From assembly GCA_027382625.1 (NCBI GenBank), contig JAJKFJ010021974.1, positions 62,001-126,000 of the forward strand: 64,000 nucleotides of DNA. Direction: 5' to 3'. Source of the DNA: Tetmemena sp. SeJ-2015. Taxonomy: Eukaryota; Ciliophora; Spirotrichea; Sporadotrichida; Oxytrichidae. How positions within the stretch are numbered: the stretch's first letter is position 1; every line of letters starts with the position of its first letter. This document shows positions 1 to 11,905 of this stretch, in pieces. The position numbers and the translations under genes were made by a program. Below the pieces are notes generated by a model. That model saw nothing but the letters and a program-made list of their open reading frames with translations, was not told the origin of the DNA and searched no databases.

Positions 1-849
1 GCGACGACGTCTGTACAGCAAAGAAGAGAGCACATAAGAAGAATCTCCATGACTGAAAGAGTGAACTGCTCATACTCTCTATAATTTAGTCAAGTAAAAT
101 GATGAATAATTAATGACAAGAGGAGCAGAACTTTAATAAGATTTTGGCCTCATAACGATATTTAAAATTTGATTAGATCTCTAAAGAGAGAAAAGAAATA
201 TTAGCCAATAACTAGTCTGTCTGATTTAATTTGAGTGCCTTGATTTAAATATGACGCTCTATTTCTAGTTAGCAAGTGTGCAAACAATCCTTAAACTTGC
301 ACTAATCCTGCATTACTAGTATACTGAAAATACAATTCTTCTTTCTTTCATTAAATTCTGCTTTTGTCTCGTTGACTTACCCAGTATGGCCGTTATACTT
401 CCATAGAATATCGAACTTGCACACGATGTAGGTCATTACTGAGAAAGCAGTGAAAGTGATCAAAGTTCCGAAAAGCCCGAAGAGTAAATTTTTCATTTAA
501 AAATAATATATCATCAATTTATGTGATGATGATAAATTTGTTTAAAGAGTAGAATGTTCGTGAAATTCTTGAAGAACTCTTTCCTCTTCATGTTGTAGCC
601 AGATGCAAAGACTATAGGCGGCAAGCAGAAGTAGAAGAAGAAGTTGTCGTCGAAGGTCATCATTTTATTGATCTCTGAGTGGCCTGTCTGGAAAGCCAGC
701 CAAGAGAATAGCATTCCGAATATAATGACTAGACCTGCTTCATGGCCTATCTTGCAATGGAACTTTTCAAGTATTGAGCCAATGAACATGTAGAAGAGAA
801 GCACCATCATGATGATGAATGCTCCCATACTGAACAGATTTGCTGACAT
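1..849 (-). CDS. Na+/H+ exchanger (NHE family), N-terminal part, runs off the window
   Basis: Three coding blocks on the minus strand read as the start of a membrane Na+/H+ antiporter. Block 1 (849 down to about 545) starts MSANLFSMGAF, has two hydrophobic segments and the NHE-like stretch CLPPIVFASGYNMKR. Block 2 (486-381) continues with GLFGTLITFTAFSVMTYIV. Block 3 (78-1) gives SVMEILLMCSLLCCTDVVA, matching the conserved ion-exchange region, where the acidic D of TDVVA lies in a membrane helix. Block 1 joins block 2 across an IES with pointer TACTCTT; block 2 joins block 3 across a GT-AG intron. The rest of the transporter and the stop lie beyond position 1. The start is the first ATG of the open block; a further upstream exon cannot be excluded. 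Family assignment is by recalled motif, not by search. Confidence 0.75.
79..380 (-). other. GT-AG intron in the NHE gene
   Basis: On the minus strand the donor GTAAGT follows ...NGHTG and the acceptor TTATAG precedes GAG TAT GAG CAG TTC. Splicing keeps the frame and gives HTGEYEQFTLSVMEILL, an expected exchanger order. At 302 bp it is long for this organism, so an IES may sit inside it. Confidence 0.6.
487..551 (-). other. IES in the NHE gene, pointer TACTCTT
   Basis: A direct repeat AAGAGTA (plus strand) at 480-486 and 545-551 bounds a 65-bp AT-rich segment without splice signals. Deleting the segment with one copy joins T N I L to L F G L F G T in frame and restores the exchanger sequence. 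Confidence 0.85.
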
Positions 850-1349
850 TTATCTTAAAATAGTAAGATGAATTAAATTTCGAGCAAAAACTAAGAGTGC
901 CGAGTTGAGAAAGTCAAGTAATGAAGTTTGGAGGAGTATTAGAATGGTTCCCGAGCTATCGAGTCTAAAGAAAGCTTAAGAGGGTCAAGAATGAGTGAAG
1001 GGGCTAAATTATTTCTTAACTTACTGCTGCTAGTATCGATTACTAAACTCTAGAGAATATAAAAATTTTCATTTTCTAATTAAACAAGGTTAACTACTAA
1101 TTTAATTAATTATAAGAAGTTAACATTTAGTTGTTTAAACTTTACTATTTCAATTTACACACTCTTGCTAAAAGACACATTTTATCTCCTTCTACCTGAG
1201 AACGCATTATATCTTTACTCGCTCAATTATTTGAGAAATTGATGAACTAAGGCAGCCTGTTGGTTTCCACTTCTCTAATAGATACCTGTTTAAAATTCAC
1301 AAAGATTCAGTATTTTTAAATGTGAATATAACTTCATCCGTTTTACATG

Positions 1350-1578
1350 ATATTATACGTTCTGCCCGATTTTTCAAAAAATTTTGAATTTGCTTAAGCT
1401 CTTGGCATCTGTGTTAAAACTTGGTACTGTAAGCGCTTCTTGTCGGCTGAGTTTACTAGAAAAATTTGATGAAAAAAGGTAATTTTACTGATTTATTAAA
1501 TCCCACCAATTATACAATCAAATAATGTATAGTGTTTGATTAGATAGTTTTATATAGAGATAGTGATATGATAATCAA

Positions 1579-1612
<34 letters not shown>

Positions 1613-1615
1613 TAG

Positions 1616-1652
<37 letters not shown>

Positions 1653-2051
1653 TAAGATGTCTGAATTGCTAATTTTTAATATCTCTGGTATAGATGGTTG
1701 TTTAATATATTGATTAGTCTTAAAATTAATCTACTAATGCCTTATTAGATTACTCTATTAAAATCTTGATTAACCAATGAGGTGGCTTAATTAAATTTAA
1801 AGCAAATAATTTTGCCACTAATCTTTAAATATTGTTACCCGAGTTTTCTTTTAAAGCTAGAAAGTATTTTTCTCGAGCAGCTTGTTATCTATAATTTTAT
1901 TTAGATTATTATTTCTATAACCATCTTATAAAACACTTATTTGATTATAAATGGTTTGAAGCTACCTCTCTAAAAGTCAGTAAAAAGACTAAAATAGTGG
2001 CTCACTTACTGTAAAAGCTGGCAGTGAAAATCGGGGCTGAACGGATAATAT
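1350..2051. mobile_element. TIR element copy A (MITE-like)
   Basis: The left end carries ATATTATACGTTCTGCCCGA followed by TTTT; the right end, read on the other strand, carries ATATTATCCGTTCAGCCCCG followed by ATTTT. That is an inverted repeat of about 25 bp with a few mismatches. Internal blocks (a core around 1400-1490 containing GTGTTAAAACTTGGTACTGT, and a block around 1975-2040) recur in copy B at 47181-47513. No transposase frame is present, so it would be non-autonomous. Copy A is longer because of an insertion of roughly 400 bp that includes the TAGA microsatellite. No clear target-site duplication was found. Confidence 0.65.
1580..1649. repeat. TAGA microsatellite
   Basis: About seventeen tandem TAGA/GATA units with one interruption (ATTAGTAG near 1610-1618). 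It lies within the extra DNA that makes TIR element copy A longer than copy B. Confidence 0.95.
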
Positions 2052-2982
2052 TGAAGCATATATGGTTGGATTCTCTAAGAAAGAGGTAACAATTTTTAAT
2101 TATAGAATTTTGAAATTATTGTTTTCTAAATTAGGCAAAAGCTTCAATTCCATTTTCATTAAGGAGTGTTTATAAAATTAAGAGTGCATAAGTATGCTGA
2201 GGAAAATTCAATGTTTATCTAGTCTGCTCTTTTTTGCAACATTAAAGCAGGTTCTGGAGATCAGGATTGAAATCTATTGTTACTATGATTATGTGTTGGC
2301 CAAGTAAATATCGAAATGCAGTTTATATCTCAGTTTAAATTAATTACAATAGCATCAGTTAAATAATTGTGTATTATGCAAATACATTCCATTACTCAAT
2401 CACAAAATTATTTTATTTTCTTAATTTAAAAGGATTTTATTACTTCAAAAATATGTTAATAATTTATTAAAATCAATTGGATAATAATAAGAAGTATTCC
2501 AGTTAATAATATAAATCAGCTCATCTCAAAATGTTTTCATTCACAGAAAAACAGCCTCAGACCTAATTCCAAATATCATTAAATCATTCATGTTAAAATT
2601 ATTTTGCATATTGAAGGAAAGGTTTCAGAATAGATTAAATAAATGAGATAAATTAATTGATAAATTTATATTGAGATTGAGCGTGTTCAGCTACTTGATA
2701 ATAGACTAGAATAGACTGAGTTAAAAGACGTTTGCTCTCTTCCTGCTACTAGATCTAGTTAAATATTTTATATTTTAATTGCTTGTAAGTTCTGCTGACT
2801 CTGCTCTCCTTCGAGAGCTTGCTATTATTTGCAGCTAATGGAAATATTAGCAGTAATAATTTTGTTTTAAAAAATAAGAAGATGTATTTTATTAATTCAA
2901 TATTGGGGATGATGCCAGTAGAAGAAATTTACAATACTCCTAGCCACACAGCCTATTGAGCCCTAATCTAGGATTTTAAAAT

Positions 2983-3075
2983 TTGTCAAAACAATCACAT
3001 TCTAAAGAAATCGAAGAAGATGAGCACAATGGATTCAACTCAGAGACTAGTCACTTCGGAGAACAGCAATATTTT
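2983..3075 (+). other. Candidate MDS, possibly the N-terminus of the PAS-domain gene
   Basis: One frame here reads SKEIEEDEHNGFNSETSHFG, with mixed composition and codon use unlike the AT-rich surroundings. It lies just upstream of the first clear block of the next gene, but I found no pointer that joins the two in frame. It may belong to another gene or be chance. Confidence 0.3.
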
Positions 3076-3361
3076 ATAGACAAATTAATTCTAGAAAAAA
3101 TATAATCTTAAGAAAGGGAATTTTTCAAGGGAAACATTTTAGAAGCAAATTATGAAATTACTTAAAAAGGAGACCCTTATTTTTATTAAACCCTTTCCAT
3201 CTTTAATGGAAAAATTAAACTCCAATCCAGAGCTTTGAAAATTAAGGCATTATTTAAGTTTAGATTATTTATAATAAAAAAAGTTAGGCCTTCTTAGAAT
3301 AAATCATACTAGAAATCTCTCTAGAATGTTTAGGCTTCAAAATAATGAGATTTGAGTGTGG

Positions 3362-6300
3362 ATAGTTCGGCAGCTTCAAGTAAAAAGGCAACTGATTACA
3401 GCCACACTAGTTTCAATATTTTCTTGAAAGCGAAGAGCATATAAATGGCTATTTCTGTGACTGACATCATCAACATCATTCAGTTAGTGCTACTGGTAGC
3501 TATTGTATTTGCATTCTGGAGATTCGAAATGCTCATCTATAAGATTAAAAGTCAAGAAAAGTACTTCATGTCGTGGATCTCTTTCGGCATCTTGATCACA
3601 GGTCGTAATATTAAAAGTTATAAAAAAAAGAGATGGAGGTCGATTTTTGACTTTTTATTTTGCTGGATTCCTCATAGTCACCAAATATGATATAAATTTA
3701 AAAATAATTCCTAAATAACCATTAGATGCTATATAACAGTGGATATCTGTGATTAATAAACAGACTCTGTGAGGCTCATCCTATCTATTCTAAGTCTTAT
3801 TGCAAGCATTTTAAAGCAGATTAATAAACATATAATTGCAAATCTTAAATTTTCTTCAACAATCTTTTCCAATTTTATTAGCATATAACCTTTCCACTTG
3901 ACAAAGCCCCATGGGCTAAATCTGAATCGTTTACAAGCTAATTCACACAATCAGAATGTTACTGAATGCTCTTTGCTTGTCTCTGATGGATCTTCTTTAG
4001 GGTAATTCCAGTTCACTCACTTACTACATCATCCTACTTTAAGTAGAATATTATTTTAAATTAAACAACAATAAGGAATTTTATACTGCCATTTTTCTTT
4101 ATTCAAAGTGTATTACTCTACTTGCATTTTAGTCAAGAGATAAATTATTATTTTTTATTTTAGAGATAGCCTTCAACAAGTTTGTGTCTCGCACACTTCT
4201 TATATAAATGGTAATTCATCAAACAGTTAATATTATTTAAAAAAATACTAAGATTTTAAAAATTAATTGCGGTTTAAGTTTAAAATTATCAAATTTATTT
4301 TCCCGTTTTAGAAAGCTTAAATTTGATGAAATTCTTCCATCGCTTTCACAAGAGTACTTAAATTAGAGATTGAATGCTAAAAATTTAACTTATTTTTAAA
4401 TGAATTCTTTATCGAATTTAAATGTCGACCTAAGACAGGATTTGTCTTGAACAAAGAAAATTAGAGAACCATTTTTAAAAAATATTTGATTTAAATTTAA
4501 TGAATAATCGATTGTATTTAATGGGGATTTGTGACTACAGCCATTCACTATAATACATTCTAAAATCATATTTTTATTGAATATATAAAAGGATTTTGGT
4601 GGAAATTGTTGGGGACGATTCTGATATTTCTATTCTAGGGGTCGCTCATAGTGCTTTCATTTGCAGTCAGGGCTTTCGTAAAATTTCTTTTTTAAGAATT
4701 GGCTTTAAATAAAGTATGTAAGGTTTAATTTTGATGAAATAGAGAAGGAATGATAGATTTCTAAGAGATCCCTAAATCACGAACCTACAGTACAATAATC
4801 TATATCACAATAGTAATTATTATTTTAGATACAAAGAGTAAATAACATTGTTCCATATTCTGTACGAGTTGAGTTCGTACAGTGTGGATAGTATCTAGTA
4901 CAATAAACTTAGAGATTTCTATTTTCGGCATTAGCATATTTGCTTCGACCCTAAGTGTCCCTCTCATCGACTTAATCTCTTTTAGTCCACTGATTAATTT
5001 ACTTATTTTATTGTTGATCATTATGGGGACTGCCTGCTTTTCTCAGATGAAGAATTAAGAAGAGGAGTCGCAAAAGATTTAATTTGGAAGCAGACCTTTG
5101 AAACTTTCTTCTTTCATTCAATCGAAGAAGCAACTTCTAATTATCTTTAATGAGTCAATCATAATAAGAAGATAATTGGAAAAAAGATAATTATTATCTG
5201 TACCTGTTAGAGATCTTCCTTAAAATAAACAAGTACAATCACATCCTATCGTCCTACTACAAGCTCATAGAAGTGAAGGATTCCTTGACTTCTCGCAACG
5301 ACAGACAGAAATACGATTTCTTGTAAAACATGATATGTGAGTCTTACTCTACAGTTAGAAAAAAGCATGAGGACTATGACGCAGAGAGAGTTATGAGCGT
5401 GGAGTCAGAGTTTCTTCGCTATAAGATGTCTATAATCAATTCTACCATGCATGCTCATAAGTTTTGGGCTAGTCTTTCCAGCAAAAACATCAAGCTAGAA
5501 GAGGAATATAAATTTATAATTTTAATTAGAGCTGATGGAGCTTGGAGATTAATTAGTAGAAAGCTATATGTAATAAAAGAGCAATTACGAAGCTCTTCTT
5601 AAGAAACAGCCAGATTTTGCAGAGGCTGTTCTCTATAATTACTAATTCTGCTAGAACGTCATGAACTTTGAAGTAGAGGCGTTAAATGCAAGTCTTCTAT
5701 TTGAGAAAATTCAGGAAAAAATCAGAATAACTAAGCAGAATTTATACAACATGGCTAAGAAGGATTTTGTAGTTATTATGGTAACTAATAAGAATGGAAA
5801 GAAGAACTAAGTTATCATGGTAAATAAATTGTTTGAAATCGCAGTGGGAGTTTAGGCGCATCTTGTGATAGATAAAAACATCAATAATTTTATGCCTCCT
5901 ATGATTTCAGTGCTCCATGACAAACTCATTGATAGCTATCTTAGATCATACAATATTTAATTAAAGAAAGTTCATGCATGCTAGATTTTTTATGTATTAA
6001 ATGGAGTTCCCTACACAAGAATTTGGAATCGAGTCTGGGTGAAGAAACTTGATGAAACTGTGCTTCCAGTTAAAGCATATCTTGTCTCTTGCATCTCTTA
6101 GACTTATGGCCTAGTTCTAGTGGTATTTGTTGAAATAGCAGAACCCATCCCCATTAGAGGAATATTTTACGAGGCCACCCATCCTTTTTACTTGATCAAT
6201 AATAATTTTATTTAATACAAATTCTGATAGCAGATTAATTTGGCACTGTAACAAACATAACTCCAAACTTCAAGGAGAAGTATTTCAACTTAAAAGATAG

Positions 6301-9300
6301 TTACCTAGCTGACTACAAGCTCAACATAAATGAGGTTTTTCCTTATTTAGAAAATTTTACTACTGAAGAGTTAGACTATGGAGTGTGCACATAGATGAAT
6401 AAATCCTTTTTCTAAGAGAATAAAAACTCATTAAATATCTATCTTTTTAAAAGAAGCACAGTGAAACTTCAAAAATGATGGATGTCATCCTAAAAATGAA
6501 CTAGTACTACTTTAAATTCGGAGCAAGGGTTCAAGAACTAATTTTCTTACCAGATCTTAGAACTTTAATGAATATTCCAACTCTTTCATCAACCACTGAG
6601 AAAGAAGACGAATTGTAAAGTGCATCTTTAAATGAGGGAAGCGTTGCATTAAGAAATCTTCAAGAACATGAGCTAGATTTAATAAATGATAGAAATAAAG
6701 TATAATAATTTACTCAAAATTGAAAATATATTTCTCTGGTGGGTCCATAAGTTCTGAATCCAGTAATGCAAAAGACTTTAAGCAAATGATAACCTTGAAA
6801 TAGCAATTAGATCTTAGTAAATTGCCTCAATCATTTGTGAATCTGAAAAGAGGAGTAATTATCTTTTTCCTTATCATGATTATTTATACAACTCTTTATA
6901 TTTAATTTGCATTAGTTATGATTCTCACTTTGTTGATTCTGCTGATTATAACAGTAATAGAGTAGCAGCAATTTTGGCATTTCTAGGATGAAATTCTTAA
7001 TAGCCTACAGCTAAACTAAAAGTTTGCCAACCTTGCTTTGGCCTTTAGAATGATGACTTTCATAAGCCAAAGATAATTCTATAAAATAATAGATTTAAAA
7101 GAGAAAACAGGACTCTAAGTTTATCTTTTTAGCAGTCTGTGACTTACGTAGAGAATTACTATCAAGATTTCTACTAAACTCAAGATACACTTATTTAACA
7201 CAAGTATTTTAATTTTCAAGGGATACTATCAGACTGCTCTTTCAAAAGATAATGATGACGCTCATGGAGAGGTAAAATCATTACTTACTGATCCTTTACT
7301 TATGCTACAAGAAATATCAGCAAATGGGGTTATATCAAAAAGTAATTCTTCCTTATTCTTTATAACAAATTTATTTCACTATTTTAATTTAAAACTTTAA
7401 GTTGGTATTTTATTTTATAATCTACTTCTCTGAACTTTTAAACCTTATACTATTAAGGACATAAATATTACTGCTAATTGGCTTTTATATGTTTTGAATA
7501 AGTGTTTAAATTAATGAATTTAATAATTATTTAGGCATATTCATAGGATCTTAGCAGTTCCTGAGCAAAATAAACCAATTCACTGATTAAAGTGAATCTC
7601 AATCCATGAAAATCTTCAGTGGATTTTATCTCTCAACTCAAATTATCTTTCCTATTTGTCTTTAAGTTTAATACTTTAAATGTAGAATTTAACTTCGGAA
7701 TAACGCGAGGCGTGGTTTATAATACATAATTAAAATGAAGATCTTAGAAACTACATTTTGAAAGTAGTGGAGCTGTTCGTAGAGATGAAAGACGATAAAG
7801 AAAAGGATTTTCTGGATATCCTTCTCATAATTAACTGCATTTGCATTTGCGTATCAATAGTAGCGACTTTTGTGCTTGCCCCCACTACTTCAAGCATCGA
7901 TAATGAGCAACTTAATGTGATTCTAAAGTGGAACATTGTGCAAGATGAAACCAAATATTAGATTCTGGAGAAGATAGAAATATTCAGCAACTGGATGTCC
8001 TCAACTGATGCAGATAAGACTAAAATGGAAAATCTACAAGAAAAAGCCTAATTAGAACAAGCATTAACCATAGCTAAGAAAAAGGAGAAGGAACAAAGGG
8101 GATACAGAGCACAACATTAAAGCACTACATCATTTGCACAGACAAAACAAGAGTCTTATATGATGAGCTATGATAATAACCCTTCCATGATCTTCGAATC
8201 CCAAAAGATAGATAGTAAAAGCATAGATCCCAACCACTTGCACTTTATTTTCTATTATTCACTAACTATCAAGCTTTAAAAGGCAAAACATTTAGGCGTA
8301 AGAGTTAAGGAATTTGTAAAGAGGACAGAGTGAAACACCTTTAGGGAAATAATAATTTCGATTATTTGCATATATAAGGGAAGAACATAAATGTGATATT
8401 AGAGAGTAATTAAGAGTCTTAAGATTTCGAGCTATCGGAAGTGGTCAATAAATCTGTGAACATAGACAGGAGTTACTTAGGCCTTTTAGGAACTTCAATT
8501 AATATTTTGTAAATCCTTTAGGAAATAGGAAAATGACTTAAGCAAGACATGCATCTACAAACATTTTAATTGTTTGAACTGTAAATAATTAAAACGTCAT
8601 GACAAGTGCTATGCTTCATGAAACAGGCTAAGACATGATAATAACAGGAGATAAAAGTGGTGGCAAAAATGAAGAGTCAACTCTTCAGGAGAGGGAATTA
8701 TTCCCAATTTAAAAGTAGACCACCAAATTTACCAAGAAGAGTGAGGTAAGGCCAAAGCTTCATCCTTAAAGCAAGGAAAAAGACAAAAGTTCTAGCAACA
8801 CTTCTAGCTATAAAGATTAGCATATTAATTCCTCATTAAATATGCTACACTTATTCACTTAATGACATCATGAATGGTTCAAACAATAAGAAGAAGAGTA
8901 ATAACAAGCAAATATTCTAATCATTAAATAATTATTTAATTAGCCAATACCTATGGGTGCAGTAGTACTCTCATCTTTCCTTTAATTTTATTTCAAAAGA
9001 AATTATATAAAAATATCTACTTAACAGTTTAGAGATGATCATTACTCAATTTCCTAAGGAGATAGTTTCGATGGCCTATCAGGCAAACTCAAGAAACAAT
9101 TCAAGAAAAAAGATATTAAGAATCTCTTCAGATAAGTCAAAATTATTAAAATAAAGTGAAATTTATAATTAATTCGTTAGAAAATTCGAAGATATCTCGC
9201 CTTCATTGTTTTTGTAGCAATAATCATAGCATTTTAGGTAACTCAATACTTAGTCAACTACTACATGGTAGTCTTAAAATTTTTTATATTTTTTGATTTG

Positions 9301-10319
9301 TGCTGTATAAGTCAATCAGTTCAAGGCAATTGAGTATTAGAGATATTCTCAGAAGATTAACTTGCCTCACTACTTCCTTTAGATTTATGCTGGAAGGGTT
9401 TTCGCAAAATAAGACTATGACTATTTGCTTAAATAAAGTTTATTTTTACTCTAGGTTCAGAAAAGTAACCAATAGATGATTTCATTCTAAAATCATGTGG
9501 CTAAGTTGAAGGGGATATAAGTGGCTACCAGAAAAATAGGCCTGCTCCTTTGGACTCACTTTTTAATGATTTAAAAGCTTTGAATTCTTAGGAAGCCTGT
9601 TCTTGGATGTTTGGAGGAGGAGGTCACAATCCTAATACCACATTACTTTAGCAATGCTAGACAGGAATCAATGGAATTCTTCAGAATAATTTTCAATTAA
9701 ATTTCGTATGAATGGATTGAGCAACTCCATCTCTTAGATTCTCAATAATTTTGGTTATATATAAAGTAGTTGAAGATGTACTACTACTTGACAAATCAGC
9801 TTTTGTCGTTTTAAGGGACTCAAGCAAGTACAAAGACGCGTAAATACTTAAACGAGTAGCTCTACTCAGCTTAGAATTGGAACTATCTGAAATTGCTGAA
9901 TGATATCATAAAGCCGATAAGCGATCAGCTGAGTTTCAATGCAAAAGCCTCTATTGAGGATTATATAACGATTTAAATGACCATTTACTACTCAGTTCTA
10001 TTTATTTAAAACTTCAATGCTTATTTTTGAAATTTTATCTCAGTTTTTGGTGTGTTTATTACATTCCTCATGGTTTCACTAATAGTGGTCATAAAATCAA
10101 TGCTAATCGCTCTTAAGAAGATAGTGCTTAGGACTAAAATATTGATTAAAATCATACCAATTTAAGAACTCAAAAGAATTCTTGATAAAGACAAGGAACA
10201 AGAAGAGCAGAGGGACAAAATAAATGAAAGAACAATCAAAATAGGACTCTTGAAAGCTGCTGAGAGCAGCGGGATCGTACGCAACTTTACGCAAACTATA
10301 CAAGAATGAAAGGATCATC
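3362..10319 (+). CDS. Large PAS-domain multi-membrane-segment protein, ciliate TmcB-like
   Basis: Coding blocks run to a clear TGA at 10317-10319. The first clear block (3362-3610) has a hydrophobic segment after MAISVTDIINIIQ. A second hydrophobic pair is at about 4900-5030. A soluble part (5050-6600) has a block ending EEATSNYLYLLEIFLK, then a PAS-like region with DKNINNFMPPMISVLHDKLI and GTVTNITPNFKEKYFNLK. Further membrane segments occur near 6860-6950, 7600-7680, 7820-7880, 9200-9260 and 10030-10100, and the tail is charged. This order (helices, cysteine/PAS region, more helices) resembles the tiny-macrocysts-B-like family that is expanded in ciliates; a sensory role is inferred. Several junctions were solved (pointers TTATCT, AGCT, TTT, TCA). 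The part between 3610 and 4900 and several 7-9 kb joins are not resolved. The start codon is unknown. Confidence 0.6.
3611..4890 (+). other. Unresolved interior of the PAS-domain gene
   Basis: Mainly AT-rich with stops in all frames. A short frame near 4160-4215 reads EIAFNKFVSRTLL and could be an MDS; 4640-4800 is open but of odd composition. Long IESs, or MDSs out of order, are both possible. Confidence 0.4.
5147..5199 (+). other. IES, pointer TTATCT
   Basis: TTATCT occurs at 5141-5146 and 5194-5199. Removing the 53-bp AT-rich segment joins EEATSN to YLYLLEIFLK in one frame; without removal the upstream frame meets TGA. There are no GT-AG ends. Confidence 0.85.
5534..5593 (+). other. IES, pointer AGCT (left boundary ambiguous)
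   Basis: AGCT occurs at 5530-5533, 5539-5542 and 5590-5593. Using either left copy with the right copy joins the upstream frame (...EEEYKFIILIRA) to LLKKQPDFAEAVLYNYQ. The two choices differ by three residues. Confidence 0.6.
6210..6241 (+). other. IES, pointer TTT
   Basis: A 32-bp segment between TTT at 6207-6209 and 6239-6241. Removal joins FYLINNNF to GTVTNITPNFKE inside the PAS-like region; unremoved, the frame hits TGA at once. The pointer is short, so the exact edge is inferred. Confidence 0.65.
6431..6471 (+). other. IES, pointer TCA
   Basis: TCA at 6428-6430 and 6469-6471 bounds a 41-bp segment. Removal joins QENKNS to KMMDVILKMNQYYFKF in frame and avoids a TGA. Confidence 0.65.
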
Positions 10320-10486
10320 TTAATTTCAAAAATTCCATTTATAGATAAATTTTTTCAAGTCTGAAGCCTTCTGACTATGTTGAATAGAATAGAACTGATA
10401 TTTTGTTTAGGATATATCTTTAAGAAAAGAAAATGTGCGCTTTCATAATTAAACTAGTTCCTCATCGGATATGTGTTAGTGAGGAT

Positions 10487-11463
10487 TCATTGCTTACTAG
10501 CATCCTTTAAAGCCTTTTCTACTTGGGCTCTTATCTTTTTGCTTGTGAAAATCCATTGCTGGTTCTTTGCAACTGTTTCCTCCCATTCAGATCTCATCAT
10601 CTTACTCTTTGGGCCGTACACTGAGTTTTAAATTACACATAAATATCACTAATGATAATAAGTCAATAAACTAATCCAGAATCTTAGTTTTGAAGTCCTC
10701 GTCTAACTTATCCAATTCTTCTTAGCTCTTAGAGTTTGGCTGATTAGTTATGATAGTCTCCTATTGATAAGGAAGCTTAGCTGCTAGATCAATCAAGGCT
10801 CCAAATGCAGTGGGAAAATCTTTGTCACTAGCTGATATATACTCTTAGTTGTTATCTTGAAGAACATCATAGAATCAACAATAAAAATCAAAGACTTAAA
10901 ATTTAGGAAAGTCACTTTAAAATAGAATACTCTAGTCTTTACCTTAATATCTCCTCCGCACAAGATCATAGCCCAGATAATCAGTATGTCACGATTTATT
11001 CCTCCAACCACAGTCTCTCCACTTGAGTCCTCTGATTTGAATAGATCTTTAAAGCATTTCCATTATAAGTAAGTATCATGATAACATATGATTAATCTGA
11101 GGAAAGTGTTTGCACAAGCAATCCATCATCTTTAAAGAGAGCATCAGTCCAATTTTTATCATCAGCAAATGCTTTTCTGAGCTGCTTCAATCTTACAAAT
11201 AAACTAATGCTCTACATTCAATACTTTTGAGTCTCCTGAAACGCCCTTCACTCTGGTCTCAAACTAGTCTATCTTTGTCTTGCTGAAAGGAAGCATGTAC
11301 TCGAACTTTATATTACTTCTAAATACTAATTTGCTTTTAATAACTTTGCTGGAGCGTCAAGCCCTTTCAAATCCAAACTGAGACCTGCTCCTGCAGTAGC
11401 CCCGCCCGATCCCTGACCTGGTCCGTCTGCAACGTCTCCCTACTTTGATTCTTTGCAACCCAT
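10487..11463 (-). CDS. MGC-start (acylated-type) protein with an EF-hand-like middle region
   Basis: The protein starts MGCKESKQGD, with Gly2 and Cys3 as expected for N-myristoylation plus palmitoylation, and ends at TGA (10487-10489) after QVEKALKDASKQ. A glycine-rich linker (GPGQGSGGATAGAG) leads to AKFEYMLPFSKTKIDQFE, then VFVRLKQLRKAFADDKNW. The core WAMILCGGDIKVKTRVFYDV and YISASDKDFPTAF resembles degenerate EF-hand or calcium-sensor-like ciliate proteins; this is a weak family call. Most of the reading frame is solved: five IESs (pointers AAAGTT, TATT, TTA, ATTCTAT, AGTG) are removed to obtain one frame of about 250 residues. It is probably membrane-attached through its N-terminus. It converges with the PAS-domain gene and diverges from the Rab gene. 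Confidence 0.6.
10623..10650 (-). other. IES, pointer AGTG
   Basis: CACT (plus strand) at 10619-10622 and 10647-10650. Removing 28 bp joins DLLSLV to YGPKSKMMRSEWEE in frame. Confidence 0.7.
10876..10928 (-). other. IES, pointer ATTCTAT
   Basis: ATAGAAT (plus strand) at 10869-10875 and 10922-10928. Removing 53 bp joins DIKVKTRV to FYDVLQDNNQEY, replacing an out-of-frame AT-rich stretch. Confidence 0.85.
11202..11223 (-). other. Short IES (22 bp), pointer TATT
   Basis: AATA (plus strand) at 11198-11201 and 11220-11223. Removal changes the frame and gives VSGDSKVFVRLKQLRKAF. The segment is too short to be an intron and lacks GT-AG ends. Confidence 0.65.
11310..11347 (-). other. IES, pointer AAAGTT
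   Basis: AACTTT (plus strand) at 11304-11309 and 11342-11347. Removing 38 bp joins GLDAPAK to FEYMLPFSKTK in frame. Confidence 0.85.
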
Positions 11464-11905
11464 GCTCGCTGTATTTAAAATAGATATAATTATTTATATA
11501 TCCTCCTATCCTTCTCGATTTAATTCCAAAAAGACTAAAACTTATGAAATGCAGGAACGATAATATTAATTAATTTGATCGAAAATATAGTAATTAAACT
11601 TAACTAGCAAAAAGGGACTCATCTAAAATACAGCCTACAAACATACTAACAAATTAAACACTTAAGAGATAGATAAATAACAAAAAATGCCATTTTATTT
11701 CCATTCTTAAGGATTTTTAATTACAAAATATGGATTTCTTATAGCAATATATATAAGCATATATTTTTAATTTGCTTTTTTTACAAGATATTTTAATACA
11801 AACATACCCGAATAAGTAAACATCAAAGAGCAACATATAATACTTAAGACTATAAATAAAGACAAGCAAAAAATTTAAAAGATTTAACCTGAAAAAAAGA
11901 AAGAG

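Larger units (their letters stand above)
850..3350. other. Intergenic, mostly germline-limited sequence
   Basis: No long reading frame of recognisable family. The stretch holds an inverted-repeat element (1350-2051), a TAGA microsatellite inside that element, AT-rich filler, and a short coding-like block near 2983-3075 listed separately. It separates the divergent NHE gene and the PAS-domain gene, so it should also contain both promoters and both chromosome ends, none of which I can place. Confidence 0.5.

Noticed and set aside
1580..1649. TAGA array considered as a CRISPR-like or telomeric array
   Set aside because: Units are 4 bp with no spacers and do not match the C4A4 hypotrich telomere; a simple microsatellite.
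4800..5021. Minus-strand open frame MINNKISKLISG...
   Set aside because: The plus strand here encodes hydrophobic segments in frame with the following block of the PAS-domain gene.
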